Below are positions 40,706 through 54,300 of a stretch of DNA of 64,000 bases, one piece after another. The notes under the pieces were generated by a model. The model saw nothing but the letters and a program-made list of their open reading frames with translations, did not search any database and had not been told where the DNA came from. The stretch is from Nymphalis io (Eukaryota > Arthropoda > Insecta > Lepidoptera > Nymphalidae), in contig NC_065907.1 in the NCBI RefSeq assembly GCF_905147045.1, forward strand, positions 3,658,001-3,722,000, written 5' to 3'. Within the stretch, counting starts at the first letter, position 1. Every line of letters begins with the position of its first letter. A program made the translations under genes and the position numbers.

Positions 40706-42329
40706 CACCTTCGAATCCTCGATCTTCTAGGAAAAGTAAGTGGTAAAAGTATTCAAGAAGATAACAATATTGTCGTTTCTTCAAATCTATAATAACCTAA
40801 ATCTATATTTAATAATTTTATTCGGTATTCAAACTGGTTTATTTCAAAACTAATTCAAATATAAATTCATCCCAATACGAAATGACTCAGATGTTAAATC
40901 AATAACCATACCTATCATCTTAATAGTTTCAGTGTCCTGTTTTATTAAACATGTCTAAATTTCAATAAAATTAAAATACTTGCTTATGCTTAATATAAAT
41001 TGATAAATTTAACAAAAAACCTCAGTCTATTCCTGCGGAATAGTCAATGCTCGAAGTAAAATATATAGAACTATTTATTATTAGCACATAATATATAAAT
41101 AAAAATATATTTAAGACTTATTTATTTAATATCTGTTCAACGAGTTCTCAGTCCGAATCATTGTCATATAAAATTAAAGAAAAAAACATTAAAAAATTAT
41201 AAAAGTAATATTCATTTAAAATCAAAATACAAGTACATTTTTCAATTAAAAAAAAAACATCTTTCTATGTTTATCAAATATAAATACTTATCATAAAATT
41301 AAACATCATCAATAAAATAATCAATAAGATAAATTATAGTTCGAAATAATTGTATATATATATACTTTGCTGGCAGAATATTTTGTGCACGATTAGTACA
41401 AATAATAAATTGTTCAAATATGCTTATAAGAATAACATGATGTCCATTATTTAAAAAAATAAAATAATTTGTAACTAATATAATAACAACAAAACATATC
41501 GACAAAACTACATTTAGCTTGTTTTGCAATTATTATATAAATCTATTTTGGACGGATCTGAACTGAACTTAATCCTGCCACAAATGCGCTAATCATTCTT
41601 AAAATAAATTCTTGTATCGGAGTTAAAATATCATTAATTGAAATCTCTGATAGAACATAAACCTTTTAAAATAAAATAGGCGAAAAACAAAGCTAAAAGT
41701 TGATACAAAATATTATAATATGTCAACGCAACTATTATTGCTTTATAAATGGTAAATGGAATTGAAAATATACTCCTTTTTTCATATATATATCATATAT
41801 TTTGAATATAATAGATATATACTATATGTATACGAGATATATGTATGTACTGTAATTTCCTTTTGTAAAAAATTTAATAACGCAATTCTAAAACGTTGAA
41901 AACGATAAAAAGGCAATAAGCATGAAGCGCTTTAACTAAAATCCTTTATCTAACACATTTCAGGCTCATCGTAACTATAAAAACAACACGCCTTTACTGT
42001 AATATCAATTTTCAGACAGATATCGCATCTAAATAATTGACGTCCAAAGTAATTCGCTGTGCCAACAATGCCGCCCGTTTCAGTTTTCAGCTCTCATTTT
42101 GTTCTATGATGAAAATTCAATTATTCCGTACGAGCCCCGCTCCGAGGCAAACGAGCGCCGAGAATCGGTCGGTACCCTTTGATCGAACGTTTTACATCTC
42201 GAAAGAACGGTCTCATACCGGAGGCTCTGGATCTAGTGGGACTAGGAGATATGAGGAGTTTGTCCGCCAATTAGACTTACATTTTTACGAACATTGGGGT
42301 GTTTTATGGCGGATTCAATGATTTATGAG

Positions 42330-42490
42330 GGCGGTGTGTTGTCGGGGTGCGGCGCGCGAGGGGTGGTGCGAGGGTTGCGCAAGGCGCGGGCGGCGGGGCG
42401 AGGCGAGGGGCGGCGGCGCGCTATTGGCGGACACTGCATCGATCGCACGACGAGCTCTGAGCGGCCCGCCCGCGGCAGCCAGCCTCCACC
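42330..42490. promoter_or_regulatory. CpG-rich island about 1.9 kb upstream of exon 2
   Basis: Very G-rich on the plus strand ('gcgcgggcggcggggcgagg', 'ggcggcggcgcgctattgg'). 'ctattgg' here gives a reverse CCAAT box (CCAATAG) when read on the minus strand. It lies upstream of osa exon 2 in transcription order. Candidate internal promoter or enhancer. Confidence 0.38.
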
Positions 42491-43451
42491 TACGTTAATA
42501 AGTAATCATTCGACCCCGCGATACCTCAGCGAGTTTTCCGGACAGAGCTGGAACCACTGAGACGGGCCTCGTATCTCCAGTCTGTTGGAACAAAGAGCCA
42601 CCACATAGGGCGACATTCGTATTGATTTATGCAGTAATTGACCCGCGGGTAGGTGCGCAGCCCGCGCATACCTCCGCCCGCTACGCACCTATGCTGCCTC
42701 GACACGCACGTATCTCTATTATACGAATGAGAACAATGCAATTGGTTCAACGTTATACGATTAAATCGACCTATATTATGAACATTATTTATTCCAAGTA
42801 AATAATTTGTACACAATATATATAAACATTAAATGTAGGGAAAATTCGCCTTAAATCCCAAGATCATAATCTTAGGTTAAAATAGGTCCGACGTCGCAGT
42901 GACCTATTGCCTCACAGCCGAGGCCTCTTCAAGTCTCATAAAAGTTCATTTAATGCGAGGGAGGATTTTTGTAAGGTTTTGAGACCGGTGGGGTGTTTCT
43001 CTTTAGAATGAGAACAAAAAGTCGTAACATGTTATACGTATAATGTAAAATACATAAAAATAATATTTAATGGTATTTACATAATTCAATGACCATTACG
43101 TATATGCTTAATATTTTTTCTAACATGTTTGACCTATTTTCATTTGTAAAATATACAAATTTATATAAGACGATGATTACTTCGTTCAAAAACCACATAT
43201 GGTTTGTATAAAGTTTCGTACATTGACGATTAATAGTTTATTTAAAACACGTGCATCCGTTGATACTAAAGCGTATTATGTTTACATAAACAATAGATAC
43301 GATAAGGGATTTTTATAAATAATTAAATTATTCACTTTGGCATACATTATGAATATTACGATAAGAATTGTTACAACATTATACTTGCGTAATTTGATCA
43401 TAATTCTTGTAACAATTTAATTACAAAGTTCAATCTTTGCGACCTCATCTT

Positions 43452-43493
43452 AAAGAAATTACCTTATACAATCTAGTATAAGGTAATTTCTTT
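43452..43493. repeat. Hairpin: 18-bp perfect arms, 6-nt loop
   Basis: Arms 'aaagaaattaccttatac' (43452-43469) and its reverse complement (43476-43493), with loop 'aatcta'. The right arm runs into poly(T). Confidence 0.9.
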
Positions 43494-44639
43494 TTTTATG
43501 TATATTATAACTTAAAATTTAACTCACTCGAATATTTTAACAAGAAATGACATGAACATTATTTAAGTTGACAATAGTTACAAATTGTACTTATATTATA
43601 AAGGAGTATTGTTCGTTTTTTCATCGAATTCACACCAAAACTACTCCTTTGATTGCTAATCTGAAATCTACCGAAAAACATTCATTTGAAAAGTTTATAT
43701 CTGCGATTTGTAAGAATTCCAAAATATCTGCAAGGCATATATCTAACTTCAATTGATGAGTCATTGTTACCTTTGTTATTTTTATGAAAAATAAATGATA
43801 ACTTTAGTGTTACACTGTATCTATCCTTATGACTAACATATTTATTTTAAATATTGTCTGTGTATGTTTTCATATATCTGGAGCTATTTTAATTATTCAA
43901 ATTATTTCAATTCCAAGAGGTATTTTTAAATATCTTTTTAGAGGTATTAAATACCTATTTGAATAAAAACATGAAACACTTACACCGAACGTGAGGTAAA
44001 ATACAGTATTACAGTAAGGGCAAATAGATAAGCTGGGTTTGATAGGAACTGATCGTATCATTTGCTTGTATTTTATTATTTCGAAAATATGGGTATAAAA
44101 CAATGTGGCAAAATGGAATGTTTTGTATTGTTTTCTTGTACAATTTATATTTAATATATAATCTGATCTATAACCAATTAGTTTCAATACAATTAAAAAA
44201 TATATATTCCGTGTAAGTCAATAATATTAAATAGTAAACGAGCTACTTTTTTCCATTAAAGGTCGTAATTAAGCAATTATGTAAATCAATAATCGTATTC
44301 GGTTTAAGTCTATATTATTAAATTGTATCACTCGATTACGTTGCTTTTTTAAACAGATCGTAAATATTTTATTTTAAGCGTCCATTAAGTAAATCTTTAT
44401 ATTAAACCTTTCATTATGACATATGGATACAACATATTAAAAAAGATTTCTACATGATTTTTACAAGTTACCCAATCTCATTACCCACATTATGTAACGT
44501 ACTACTGGTATATTTATCACTTAAGGATACTTAAGGGTTTTTATTATCGAATCCCTTTACCGTAATGTGACAAAAATACAAGCAGAATCGAGCAAAAGTA
44601 TTCCTTAGAAGAATTTGCATCAGGCATTTGCATCATTTT

Positions 44640-46390
44640 TAAATGAGGAAGCTTTAGATGCTGTAGAAGCAAAAGAATTTCTTGGTATCACCATGGATTC
44701 TAAGCTTCAATGCCCTCATATTAATGAATTGGCAAATAGATCAGTTCTGCAGCTTTCGCGGTAAAAAAAATTAGAATGTTGGCTGATGTAGTTACGGCAC
44801 GCCTAGTGTATTTTAGTTATTTCTAGAGTATAATGTCTTATGGCATTCTACTCTAGGGTAATGCAGCTAATATCCCCGAAACTGTTCACCAACGCGTTGG
44901 AAGACGTTTTCAAAACGCTGGATTGGACTAGGTATGGAGTCAATGTAAACGGCGAGTACATCTCACACCTTCGATTTGCCGACGATATCGTCATCATAGC
45001 AGAGTCGCTGGAACAACTCACCGAAATGCTGCGTAGCCTAGGCGAGTCTTCCCGGTGTGTCGGTCTCGGTATGAACTTGGACAAGACCAAGGTCATGTTC
45101 AATAGGCATGTCGTGCCGGGACCGATATACGTCGAGGGGAAACCTCTCGAAGTTGTTAGTGAATATACCTACCTAGGACAGATAATACAAGTCGGTAGGA
45201 ACAACTTCGAGAAGGAAGCCGATCGAAGAATTCGCTTGGGATGGGCAGCATTTGGCAACCTTCGTCAAGTCCTCAAGTCGTCTATACCGCAATGTTTGAA
45301 GACGAAAGTCTTCAACCAATGCGTCTTACCTGCCATGACATACGGTGCCGAAACGTGGACACTAACTGCGGGACTAGTCCACAAATTCAAAGTCGCTCAG
45401 CGTGCTATGGAGCGAGCTATGATCGGAGTATCTTTGAAGGATAAGATCAGAAATGAGATTATCCGGAAAAGAACCGGAGTCACCGACATAGCTTGCAAAA
45501 TTAGCAGGCTGAAGTGGCAGTGGGCTGGTCACGTATGTCGTAGGACCGATGGCCGTTGGAGCAGACGAGTCCTAGAGTGGAGACCGCGAATCGGCAAGCG
45601 CAGCGTAGGGCGCCCTCCAGCCAGGTGGACCGACGACCTTATGAAGGTGGCGGGCACCAACTGGATGCGGAAGGCGGAGGACAGGGAGCTTTGGCGCACC
45701 TTGGGAGAGGCCTATGTTCAGCAGTGGACAACGATTGGCTGTTGATTGTAATGCAGCTGATATTAATACGATTTTTTTCTACAGAAGAGGCCTATTCGTG
45801 CAATTTATAACCTGGGCCCAAAAGATTCACTAAGATGTAAATTTAAAGAAATTAAAATAATGACTGTCGCTTCTCAATATATATTTGATAATGTTATGTA
45901 TGTACGCAAAAACATAAAAGATTTTCCCAGAAATAGTGATGTACATACATGTTAACACCAGGTAGAAGTATAAACTTACAACCACTATTACCAGATTACA
46001 CAGGTTTAGTAAGTCTTTTATGGAACAATGTATACGCTTTTACAACAGGATCCCAGAAAACGTTCAAAAATATTCAATTGTTAAATTTAAAATAATCATT
46101 AAGGACCGTTAGTGTGCTAAAGGATATTAAACAACCAATGACTTTTTAAATGGTTGCACAACTTGGGATTGAAACGATCGCCTCCAGGCTATTTCAAATT
46201 AAAAATATATATATTATTCGGCTATTGTTGTATATTACTTATAATGGAAGGACAATATATAAAAAAAAACCCGCGGAGTTTTTTTCGCCGGTTCTTCTCA
46301 GATCTGAGGTGTTTATTTCCGAACCGGTGGTTGATTTTATGACAATCAATAAGTTTACATATTTTAAGAATTTTTTTTCAAAAAAAAAAT
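44640..46390 (+). pseudogene. Jockey-like LINE reverse transcriptase 3' part, decayed and interrupted
   Basis: Before the interruption the plus strand reads EAKEFLGITMDSKLQ, then KKIRMLADVVTARLVYF. After it come RAIYNLGPKDSLR, SQYIFDNVMYVRKNI and later LWNNVY. This is the C-terminal part of a Jockey-type LINE ORF2 product, found in lepidopteran elements from memory. It has frameshifts and stops, for example after PRNSDVH. The 3' untranslated part includes 'ggttcttctcagatctgagg' (46283-46302) and ends in an A-rich tract near 46380. The element is 5'-truncated and cannot be active. It carries the RTE-type insertion at 44874-45747. Confidence 0.75.
44874..45747 (+). mobile_element. 5'-truncated RTE-type LINE inserted in the Jockey-like LINE
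   Basis: One frame is open across the whole insert and encodes about 290 residues of the C-terminal part of an RTE-clade reverse transcriptase. It starts at SPKLFTNALEDVF and includes the RT active-site box RFADDIVIIAE (FADD at about 44975-44986). Then come EYTYLGQII, MTYGAETWTLT, KWQWAGHVCRR and GRPPARWTDDL, ending EAYVQQWTTIGC and TGA/TAG-rich sequence. The frame opens slightly upstream, at 44840, but those first residues belong to the host LINE. Flanks carry a 16-bp target duplication, 'gtaatgcagctaatat' at 44858-44873 and 'gtaatgcagctgatat' at 45748-45763, with one mismatch. The endonuclease and N-terminal RT motifs are missing. The intact frame suggests a fairly recent insertion. Confidence 0.85.
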
Positions 46391-47030
46391 AATTACAATC
46401 CTATTCTACTATAGGGGTGTAGTGTTTAAGTCACAACCTTGACAAACAGAAGCTTACCGCTTTATCATATTAGTTATTACGTATTTAGGACAAGATAATT
46501 TGCTTAATTATTTCAATGAAATGAAATTTATAACACAAAATCGAAACCATTCATAGCTTCATTCAAATAAACATTTCGTCCTTTACTCAAGTATAACTGT
46601 AAATGAATGGAGTAAGTAAGTATGAGGCGGGCATATTTAATTAGATATAATATTCCGTGGCGGCAGCAACTGCATTGCATCAAACACGAGTGCAAGTGCG
46701 AAGCAAACCGTTAGGAATGTGACCGGATTCCAAACGGGCGCGGCCGCGTCACTCGCGTCACTATTATGTCATTAATAACCTAAACAACTATACATAACAT
46801 ATAATATCTGTAACACGACCTGTCCATAAATCTATACTAATTAATTGGTGCACATTAATTACTATTAATACAAACATAAAAAACATTTATTTTTAAATGT
46901 ATTTCTGTTAAAGTAACAAACCGCAGTGTAACGTTTGCAACTGAGAGAATACATGATATTAAAAAGTAATTATCATATTCGCTTTAAATTCAAAACCAGT
47001 TTAAACATATTACATATTGACTTGGGAAAA

Positions 47031-47268
47031 GGCTTTGTGCAAGTCCATCTGGGTATTTATCACATAACGCCAAACGGCAATATTTAGTTTTGTTGTGTTC
47101 CAGTTGGAAGAGTGATTGAGCTAGTGTAACAAAGGACCTCTTAGTTCCCAAGGTGGCTCATTGGCGTTGTAAGTAATAGTTACTATCTCTTACAGAGTCA
47201 TTGCCAAAAGAAGGCGGTAGTGATCACTTCCATCAGGAGGCCTGAACCGAATTTATAAAAAGAAAAGT
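47031..47268 (+). mobile_element. Poly(A)-tailed interspersed repeat, old plus-sense copy
   Basis: Contains 'aaggctttgtgcaagtccat', 'ttgttgtgttccagttgg', 'cttagttcccaaggtggc' and a final A-rich tract. Highly diverged member of the family at 24.9 kb. Confidence 0.65.
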
Positions 47269-47490
47269 GTTAAGTAATACCTGTTCAATTATATTTGCAT
47301 GTTTAAATGACATACGAATTTTGTAAATAACCTTTCAAAATTTGGTGCTTGTTAGAGGAGTTCTGTTGAAGAACTTCTAGAAAGTATATTTTGGTCTTGA
47401 CCATTTTAGTAAGACGCGGCATTGTTATAGCTTATTCTGTCCCAGGACCTTTGTCAATATAAAGGATTCCTCTACTCAAAAAAAAAAACA

Positions 47491-47721
47491 TTGTTAAAAT
47501 GCTACAAGACACTGTTGGACCTTGAGGACTACGACAGACAAGACGAGGCCTATATCCAGCAGTGGGTACAATTGCACGATAGCGTATCTCATACAGTGGT
47601 TGCTATATCGCGTCATACGGAAAACTTCATATTTTACACTGACAACAGCGACGACAAGTTGCGGACACTGGTGAAGACGGTACAAACGGCAACCGCTAAG
47701 GAGACTGTATTACAAAACTAA
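47491..47721 (+). other. Orphan 76-codon open frame with an RTE-like motif
   Basis: The frame begins near MLKCYKTLLDLEDYDRQ, contains DEAYIQQWVQLHDS and ends ETVLQN. The AYIQQW part resembles the C-terminus of RTE-clade LINE products, compare EAYVQQW at 45.7 kb. What follows is unfamiliar and not obviously repeat-derived. The codon composition is more balanced than the surrounding AT-rich DNA. It could be a LINE scrap fused to unrelated sequence, or a retrocopied gene fragment. No function is assigned. Confidence 0.3.
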
Positions 47722-48563
47722 ACATAACGATTTATAATAGAGGTGACCTGATTATGGTCAGACTGGCCGAATACTATCCAGACTAGGTGAGGAATCTTGA
47801 ATCCAACTAAGATCAATAATACTAAATAAGACAACTGGCAATGATGAAGTCGCAAACAAACTTTAACATAATTAGCATATGAATAAGCGACAAATTATCA
47901 TCAATTTGCCATCTGAAAATCTAGATTATGGTGATGCCCGCATTAAAATAACCTAAATTAATCTAAGTAAAAGGTACAAAAAGCACGTCTGTGGAAATAA
48001 GGTAATAATTTAAAAAATAAAAAAATTACATTGAAGTTTGCTCTACACTGTTTTTTTTATGTTGCTGTGGATGATTGTAATAAGTTTTAATACTATGTAT
48101 TTTTATATAGTACACGTATACAAAGACTTTAAGACTTTATGTTAAGACAGTGATGTTGGTATTACGTCCATTAAAAGTTACACAATATAAACTGAGATTA
48201 TTTTAAGCATATATTGCGAATATTTCGAGCGAGCATAAACTTATGTTTAGATGAGTACAACAATACCAACAAACTTTAAGAGTTTGCGTTTAACTTGAGA
48301 TGTTACCAGACACAATCTCAATATTTTAAGTAATGTTTTAACTTAGTTTATAGTTTATTTTATATATACATATTCTATTTTTACTATTATATTTAACTAA
48401 ATTCATCTGACATGCATAGTGTGCAACCAATTGGATTTTATATTAGTAATATATTCCTAATAAAATCGTACAATGATAGAATTATATTATAAGCAACGTT
48501 AAACGTAAAAATATCAAATTTTTTTTAATAACGTAAGTGTTATCTTTTTAGATTGGTTAATAT

Positions 48564-48850
48564 GAGCCGATATGACCCAGTTATGAACGCGTGAATCTTG
48601 ACCGATGATCGTGGGTTCTAACCCGGGCAATCACCACTGAATTTTCATGTGCTTAATTTGTGATTATAATTCATCTCGTGCTTTACGGCGAAGGAAAACA
48701 TCGTGAGGAAACCTGCATGTGTCAAAATTCTGGCACATGTGTATTCCAACAACTCGCATTGGAGCAGTGTAGTGGAATAAGCTCCAAATCTTCCCCTCAA
48801 AAAGGGAGAGGGGGCCTTAGCCAAGCAGTGGGACATTCACAGGTTGTTAC
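48564..48850 (+). mobile_element. tRNA-derived SINE, Metulj-like
   Basis: Same family and orientation as the copy at 22.7 kb. The head is GAGCCGATATGACCCAG, the B-box region is mutated ('gggttctaaccc'), and the body carries 'gaggaaacctgcatgtgt' and the 3' 'agcagtgggacattcac'. There are small internal deletions, for example after 'gcatgtgtcaaaattct'. Confidence 0.8.
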
Positions 48851-49254
48851 TGTAATATAATATAAATGCATTGTTCGCATTCATCCCAAAATGGATGCTA
48901 TGGAAAAAGTAACTCTTGTTTTGATTGCATAGTTAATTGGAAATGTAAAAACTCTAATAACAATAAAATTGTGTCTATGGAACCAAAGTGACTTGCATAG
49001 GATGACAAATTTATTATTATAACTATCGGATATATAACTATAAATGCTATCGGAATTTTGCAAGTATATGCGAAATTTTATTCATTTGGTAAATTTTAAA
49101 CTAAAGCTTGTTTTTTAAAATGTTTTTTTATACGTGAAAATTATTTTGTTATATAAAATAAAATATGATTGAATAATACAATAAATGTGATCGTTTGTTA
49201 GTTAAAGCCGTATCAATCGTTACTTACGAGAATCATATATCGCATAAATGTCAT

Positions 49255-49540
49255 GTTTTTTTTATATATAATAGAAAGGCTGACGAGCAAATGGGCCACC
49301 TGATGGTAAGTGGTCACCAATGCCCATAGACATTGGCATTGTTAGAAATGTTAACCATCGCTTACATCACCGATGCGCCACCAACCTTGGGAACTAAGAT
49401 GTTATGTCCCTTGTGCCTGTAATTACACTGGCTCACTCACCCTTCAAATGGGAACACAACAATACCAAGTTCTGCTGTTTTGCGATAGAATATCTGATGA
49501 GTGGGTGGTACCTACCCAGACGAGCTTTACCACCAGTCAT
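49255..49540 (-). mobile_element. Poly(A)-tailed interspersed repeat, minus-sense copy
   Basis: Starts with poly(T) and continues through 'atgggccacctgatggtaag', 'ccaaccttgggaactaagat' and 'gtgggtggtacctacccaga'. It ends 'cgagctttaccaccagtca', with a small internal deletion relative to the copy at 24.9 kb. Confidence 0.75.
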
Positions 49541-49545
49541 GTAAC

Positions 49546-49612
49546 AGTAACAGCCTGTGAATGTCCCACTGCTGGACTAAGGCCTCCTCTCCCTTTCTGA
49601 GGAGAAGGTTTG
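49546..49612 (-). mobile_element. SINE 3' fragment adjoining another repeat
   Basis: Plus strand 'cagcctgtgaatgtcccact', 'aaggcctcctctcccttt' is the SINE 3' end in reverse. It abuts the poly(A)-tailed repeat ending near 49540, giving a composite of two families. Confidence 0.7.
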
Positions 49613-51251
49613 GTTGGATATAGGAATATTCAGTAGTGTTGGATTTGCACCCAGCGAAGCGGACAAGAAGCAACTACTTCAAATCTATTTGATATAAAAT
49701 ACATAACGAGACGATATAAAACTGTTACAAAATAAGAATTAGCTCGTAAGCCAGCCTACGAGGCATTTAAACGCAACATTAAATATTTCAGTTGTTATAC
49801 ATTTACCGTCAAGGACGCGAGAGCTATATAAAATGTGCAAAAAGTAAACAGCGTATAACAGAAATGTTAATGACCTATGACTAATACAAGAGGCCGGTAA
49901 TGTATGTATAATATCGACATTCGTACAAACAACAGTAGCTGTGTACGCTGGCGGATACGAGCGAACATTACATAACTCTTTGATTGTGTTTGTAAAAAGT
50001 TGGGGATTCCCTCAACTACACGCGCACCTTACACCGATACACTTGTGTGAGTATAACCTTGCCTTCCTTTACATATTAAACGCCGTCGGGCTATCCCTTT
50101 GCGTATCTACAAAAAAGCCGAGCCATAACTGTATTGTCAGATGAAAAAGAGAAAATGAATGAGATAGGATTGACTGTTATTACTATTATTACTTTATATC
50201 AATGAGCTCCTGCGAGAAACGATAAAAGGCACGCTGACCGGTTTACTTTTTGTACTTGTTTGAGAATCAACAATGGAACGTAAACCGTATTCATCACATC
50301 TGTTCCGACCTCGGATGACACGTGCTGCCTTAAATAACCGATTTAATGAATACACCAATCGATTAAATAATTCACAGAAATCGAAAATTCTAATTGAATT
50401 AAATCTTAATTTGAATTAAATAATAAACATAATAACTGTGTCATTATTAAATTAATTATGAATCATAAACGAGACTATTGTATTGAATACAGATTGTAAA
50501 ATAATCGTGACGACGACGTAAAGAAAACTAATCAATTAACTTTAATAATGACGAAATGAAACGCACGCGTTTAACGTCACCTCCCGCCTCATCCACTAGC
50601 TGGAGGTAAATAGAAAATGTCTGTGTATTTAATTATAAAGATCTATAAATAGACAGAACATTACGTCGTGTTATGCGGTTGGTTACGGCGTGTTATTTCG
50701 GTCTCTGGCGTCACGAGCCCCGTGAATGTCAAGCTCGCGATACTAAGTGCAGGCGGTTAAGCAACAGGTGGCATATAATACATTCTCATTAAATATCAAA
50801 TAAGCTAAATAAACTGTCTTTAATTCATAGCGCAGCATTAATATTGCTCGGTTGTTTCTAGGGCACGGCCGTCATATGTGACGCGTACAATGAATACGGG
50901 CATATATTTCTAATGAACCGCTTGTTAACGTTGGAAGCGGTGAACTGGAATTACGTACCGAGGGTCACATTAAACTGGTTGATTATGTTCATTTATAGCA
51001 TTCAAACATCTATTTTTATACATCTTAATTAGTTAGTTTGTGCCAAATTAATCTAAAATCGAAATGTTTACTCAAGTCGATAAATAAATAGTAGAAGAGA
51101 CTTATTTAAAATTATTACATTTTTCAATATAGGATGTTAGAATATCGAGGCAATCGACGTGAAAAACTGAAGAAAGAAAACCAAAGAAAGATCTAGCTGG
51201 AAAAATCTACATGACCAGGGTCACCTGCGACTTTAACGGCGGTGATGATGA

Positions 51252-51393
51252 TTTTTTTTTATAGAATAGGTAGGCGGACGCGCATATGGGCCACCTGATG
51301 GTAAGTGGTCACCAACGCCCATAGATATTAGCATTGTAAGAAATGTTAATCATCTCTTACTTTATACGCTTACATAGCCAATGCGCCACCAAA
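51252..51393 (-). mobile_element. Poly(A)-tailed interspersed repeat, partial minus-sense copy
   Basis: Poly(T), then 'atagaataggtaggcggacg', 'atgggccacctgatggtaag' and 'caatgcgccaccaa', after which homology stops. Only the 3' half of the element is present, with a small duplication in the 'cttac' region. Confidence 0.72.
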
Positions 51394-54300
51394 ATTATAA
51401 AAACTTAAATAGATATATAATCCGTTTTAGCTGAAATACGGGCGAAAATAGATACTAAACACGCGTAATTTCAATGCTAAAACCCACGTCATCGTAGTCA
51501 ATTACGTATCGAATCACGTCGTTAAATTTAATCAATCAATTCAATACTTAAATTAGATTATATAATAATTCATATTATCAAATAAGTTATTAGTGACAGG
51601 CTTGCATATCGATACCTCACACGCAACAAGTGTAAACAAAGGGATTACAAGTGTTACTGACCTAATAAAGCGACCCCTTTTCCACCCAAGACGGTTCAAT
51701 AAAGAACTCCCTTTAGGTACATACTATCTGGCGTACATAAGAGTGGCGGTCGTGACCTTTGATGTAGATATACCGTAATGTATAAACGCCCGCCCGTTAT
51801 GTACCCACCGACAATCCTAGGATTAAAAAAAATTATTTCTCTCGACGGAGGCGGCATTTTACAAAATTTATATTTAAACAATTTTAATTTACATCGCGTC
51901 AACATTTCATAACAATTCATTGTGTTTTTTTTTTGTGAAATCTAGTTCGAAACATTTTTTATTATGTATACAAGTAGAAAGTTTTTGCATATCTTGAAGT
52001 CTTGAAACTTATAAGAAATAAGATAACTAGTGTATTCTATACGTTACGCTTTCATACTTGTAACACCATTATAAGTATCACAAACCGTCAGTATCAACCA
52101 ACCACATTGACCATTGACGAGAGTATAAATAACAAGAATATAAATATAAAATTTCTATCAAGTAAAATCGATGTATAAATTGTATTCATAACTCCGTGAC
52201 GTCTTTAAAATCGTTTAGTAGATCAGAACTTGGGTATATATATATTATATGAATGAGTCATTTACCTTTCTGACTGCGTTCAGACAGAGGTCCTTGGCAA
52301 TGGCCCCTTTTGCATTCATATACATTTATCGATGTAAGTTACGTCACATCGTTTGCATTATTAAGGCTAGCTTGTAATTAAATGCTTCATACAAGAAGCA
52401 CGTGTGCATTTTTCGTAATAAAATGTATGGTGTTATTATAAAATTATTTTTTGAAAGGTTTAAATGTTGCCAAAGTTTAAATTTTGCTCAACTCGCGTAG
52501 AAATTGTAATAAAATGTAAATTTATATACCAATATAAATAATGATAATTTATTTTATCAAAGCGTAATTATCGCCTCATTACTAAATTAATGACAGCGCT
52601 AATGCGATATTATCATATTATATAATGTTATATAGTAAATGATCAAAACAATAAACTTATTAATACATATTAACGCTTGACAACGATTACGGAGACCAAT
52701 GTATTATATACGTAAAAGTCATTTGATTTGTAACACGATGAATCGTGATTTATTAGCTTTTTGTAGACTGATATGTCTAGCGGCAAGGCATAGAGATAAT
52801 GGGCTTGACCTACACAGGTTTCCCTTGTTATTAATCCGACGTTTTGATTCCAACCGAGGACGGGCAAAGGGGGCCGGCAATTACATGACGTCACGGTGGT
52901 TTAACGACCCCATTACAACATACAATATGAATGAATGCAAGCCGCGTGACGAGTGACGTTTTCGTTCGCCAATACAAATCGTGATGTAAGATTGTCTCTA
53001 CATCGATCGAAATGACCGTGACGTTCATATTAAAGGAGATAATTAAGTAAATCGAGACGTTGCGGAGTGATGCCTCGTTAAATCTTATTATGGATAAGAA
53101 CTATTAATGATTACGTTGCAATACCGCAATAAAGAACCGTGATGCAACATTAAACAAACAATTAAAATGTAACAAGTAATATTTTTGTATGACTCATCGC
53201 TACTGCTAATTCAGTTGTTTAAAACGAGAGCAGCTGATGTCAAGTGAAAATTTAATAGATGTAGTTACGCGGTCATCCACCCGATGCGGTAGACGAGAGC
53301 GGTCATTATCCAAGCACAACACAATGACACGATTATCGGGCACGCGGGTCCGAGACGGCTCGCATTGATTTTACGAAATCCACATCACGGACTCAGAATG
53401 AACGGTCTCCGTCGGCCCATTCATCTCGTTTTCATGTACACACCGCTATTGCGATGCGAAAGTGAGAGCGAAATTTACTCGGGCTTGCACTACGCACCGC
53501 AACGTACCGCCCTAAATACGAAGAGAATAGAATATCGAGCACTATCCCGTTAATTGATTACCAAAGGCGGTTTGTTGGATGAGGTTTACTTTACACAGCT
53601 AAATGGTTCCAATCGCCGATGGACTTGTACCATCAATAACAAAATGAAGACATACTAAAATATATAATAGAGATATTCAAATAAGACGAAATGTGAATCT
53701 TGGAAGAAATATGCATTAAGACGTTTTGATATTAGTTATTTCGTATAGGACATTGTAAAATTCCTTGAAAGAGATTAGATCGGATGCCAGAAACAAGAGC
53801 AACGTAGTGTATATCCACATCAAACAGCTAAATCTAAATATAGCGGGCGCCGATATCAGCGGCTCGCCCTTGAACCAGTCGCACGGAAACATTTTATTAT
53901 TATTACCGAGCTGTCGGCGAGCACAAGTATGTCGGGTCGACGACCCCACAACCACGTGTCTCCTTATCGACAACTATCTAACACGATTGTGGGTAAACAA
54001 CATGCCGAGATAAATGACTAATTCCACAACACTTGTTTATTAAGCCATTCATAAATTAAGTAATGTATAAATTATCGTCAAAACGATTTCGATGGCGATG
54101 ATGCGATGATAACAGCATATTCAATTTAGGTACAAGTCTGATCAGATATCTTTACTTCAGCGCCTAGAAAGATTAATTAGAAAATTTACAATGTTTCTAA
54201 TAAGCCCAAAAGTACAGCTTGGAATGTCATATATTAAGATCAAACCTTTGACGTGCGACGGCTTAACAAGACGTTCTGAAAATAACAAAAAGTTGCGTAA

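Noticed and set aside
44840..44871. Start of the 301-codon frame as a genuine gene start
   Set aside because: These codons belong to the interrupted Jockey-like LINE read out of frame. The RTE coding sequence starts mid-protein after the target duplication.
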